Shown in pieces: positions 4,870 through 5,055 of a stretch of 5,055 nucleotides of DNA; position 1 is the stretch's first letter, and each line of letters starts with the position of its first letter. The stretch covers positions 1 to 5,055 of the forward strand of contig CAKRYM010000123.1 in assembly GCA_934427095.1 (NCBI GenBank). The letters are read 5' to 3'. The notes beneath the pieces were generated by a model. That model was not told where the DNA came from, ran no database searches, and worked only from the letters and a program-made list of their open reading frames with translations. The DNA is from an uncultured Bacillota bacterium. Lineage in GTDB: Bacteria; Bacillota; Dehalobacteriia; UBA4068. The position numbers were made by a program, and so were the translations under genes.

Positions 4870-5055
4870 CTAAATACCGCTTAACTCATTCATCAGTGAA
4901 GTTAACCGTACTTGGCAAGGATGTTTTGTACACAAGCAAAGAGAATACCCTTCTAAGCAAGATAGCAGTTGCAACGTAACCCCAGACAGAAGCGGGAAAT
5001 TCCCTTTCTCATTTACGACGGAAAAAGCATCCAAACCTAAAGCTAAGCCTTGGCC
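4870..5055 (-). CDS. Possible 3' end of an unidentified gene entering from the right edge
   Basis: On the minus strand the frame is open from the window edge for 61 codons to a TAG at 4870-4872. The peptide begins GQGLALGLDAFSVV and ends with a Cys-rich tract (LSCLEGYSLCLCTKHPC) and a short helix-like tail (LTSLMNELSGI). I do not recognise it. In favour are the length without a stop and the minus-reading terminator that begins 23 bases beyond its stop codon. Against it are that an open frame of this size occurs by chance in several percent of frames, and that no family motif is visible. If this is a contig end, reading errors like those at the left edge could also distort it. If it is not a gene, the 200 bases after the terminator are empty as far as I can see. 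Confidence 0.35.
   Translation of the reverse strand, partial: GQGLALGLDAFSVVNEKGNFPLLSGVTLQLLSCLEGYSLCLCTKHPCQVRLTSLMNELSGI

Noticed and set aside
4990..5055. Resemblance of LALGLDAFSV at the right edge to the N terminus of MntP-type membrane proteins
   Set aside because: The match is a few residues only, the following sequence is not a membrane protein, and the stop comes after 61 codons. It is too weak to name.
1..5055. CRISPR array, tRNA or rRNA genes, insertion sequence ends, anti-phage or toxin-antitoxin genes
   Set aside because: No regularly spaced repeats, cloverleaf structures, transposase motifs or defence-type domains were found by reading either strand.

Overview
The window is about 5 kb of ordinary-looking bacterial chromosome, moderate in GC. 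Purine-rich Shine-Dalgarno sites (AGGAGG, AAGGAG, AAGGGG), compact gene spacing, classical hairpin-plus-U-tract terminators and the protein families present suggest an anaerobic member of the Bacillota (Clostridia or Negativicutes). The phylum is an inference from style. No rRNA, tRNA, CRISPR array, insertion sequence or phage gene was seen.

Layout, left to right. (1) Bases 1-1380, plus strand: the C-terminal half of a P2-type (Ca2+-ATPase-like) cation pump, cut by the window edge and scrambled in its first ~80 bases. (2) Bases 1381-1594: an intergenic region full of inverted repeats. It holds a perfect 8-bp hairpin, two terminator-like hairpins, a probable promoter with an overlapping inverted repeat, and a leader hairpin. 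(3) Bases 1595-2428, plus: a SpoU/TrmH-family RNA 2'-O-methyltransferase. (4) Bases 2431-3540, minus: a membrane-anchored metallophosphoesterase, convergent with the methyltransferase, with only 2 bp between the stop codons. (5) Bases 3541-3739: a divergent intergenic region with an extended -10 promoter for the phosphoesterase and a nested inverted repeat in front of the next gene. (6) Bases 3740-4459 and 4428-4790, plus: a metallo-beta-lactamase-fold hydrolase and a glyoxalase-I-like VOC enzyme, overlapping by 32 bp and almost certainly one transcript. (7) Bases 4826-4854: a strong terminator that reads well on both strands. (8) Bases 4870-5055, minus: an open frame entering from the right edge, perhaps the tail of an unidentified gene.

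The genes do not form one pathway. The only clear functional unit is the hydrolase/VOC pair, which carries the two folds used by glyoxalase II and glyoxalase I. The hydrolase itself is closer to UlaG-like proteins than to classical glyoxalase II, so a detoxification role is a hypothesis. I found no convincing new system. The points most worth checking are an Ala in place of the key M6 aspartate of the cation pump, the frame damage at the left edge, the dense hairpin cluster after the pump gene, and the overlapping hydrolase/glyoxalase pair.
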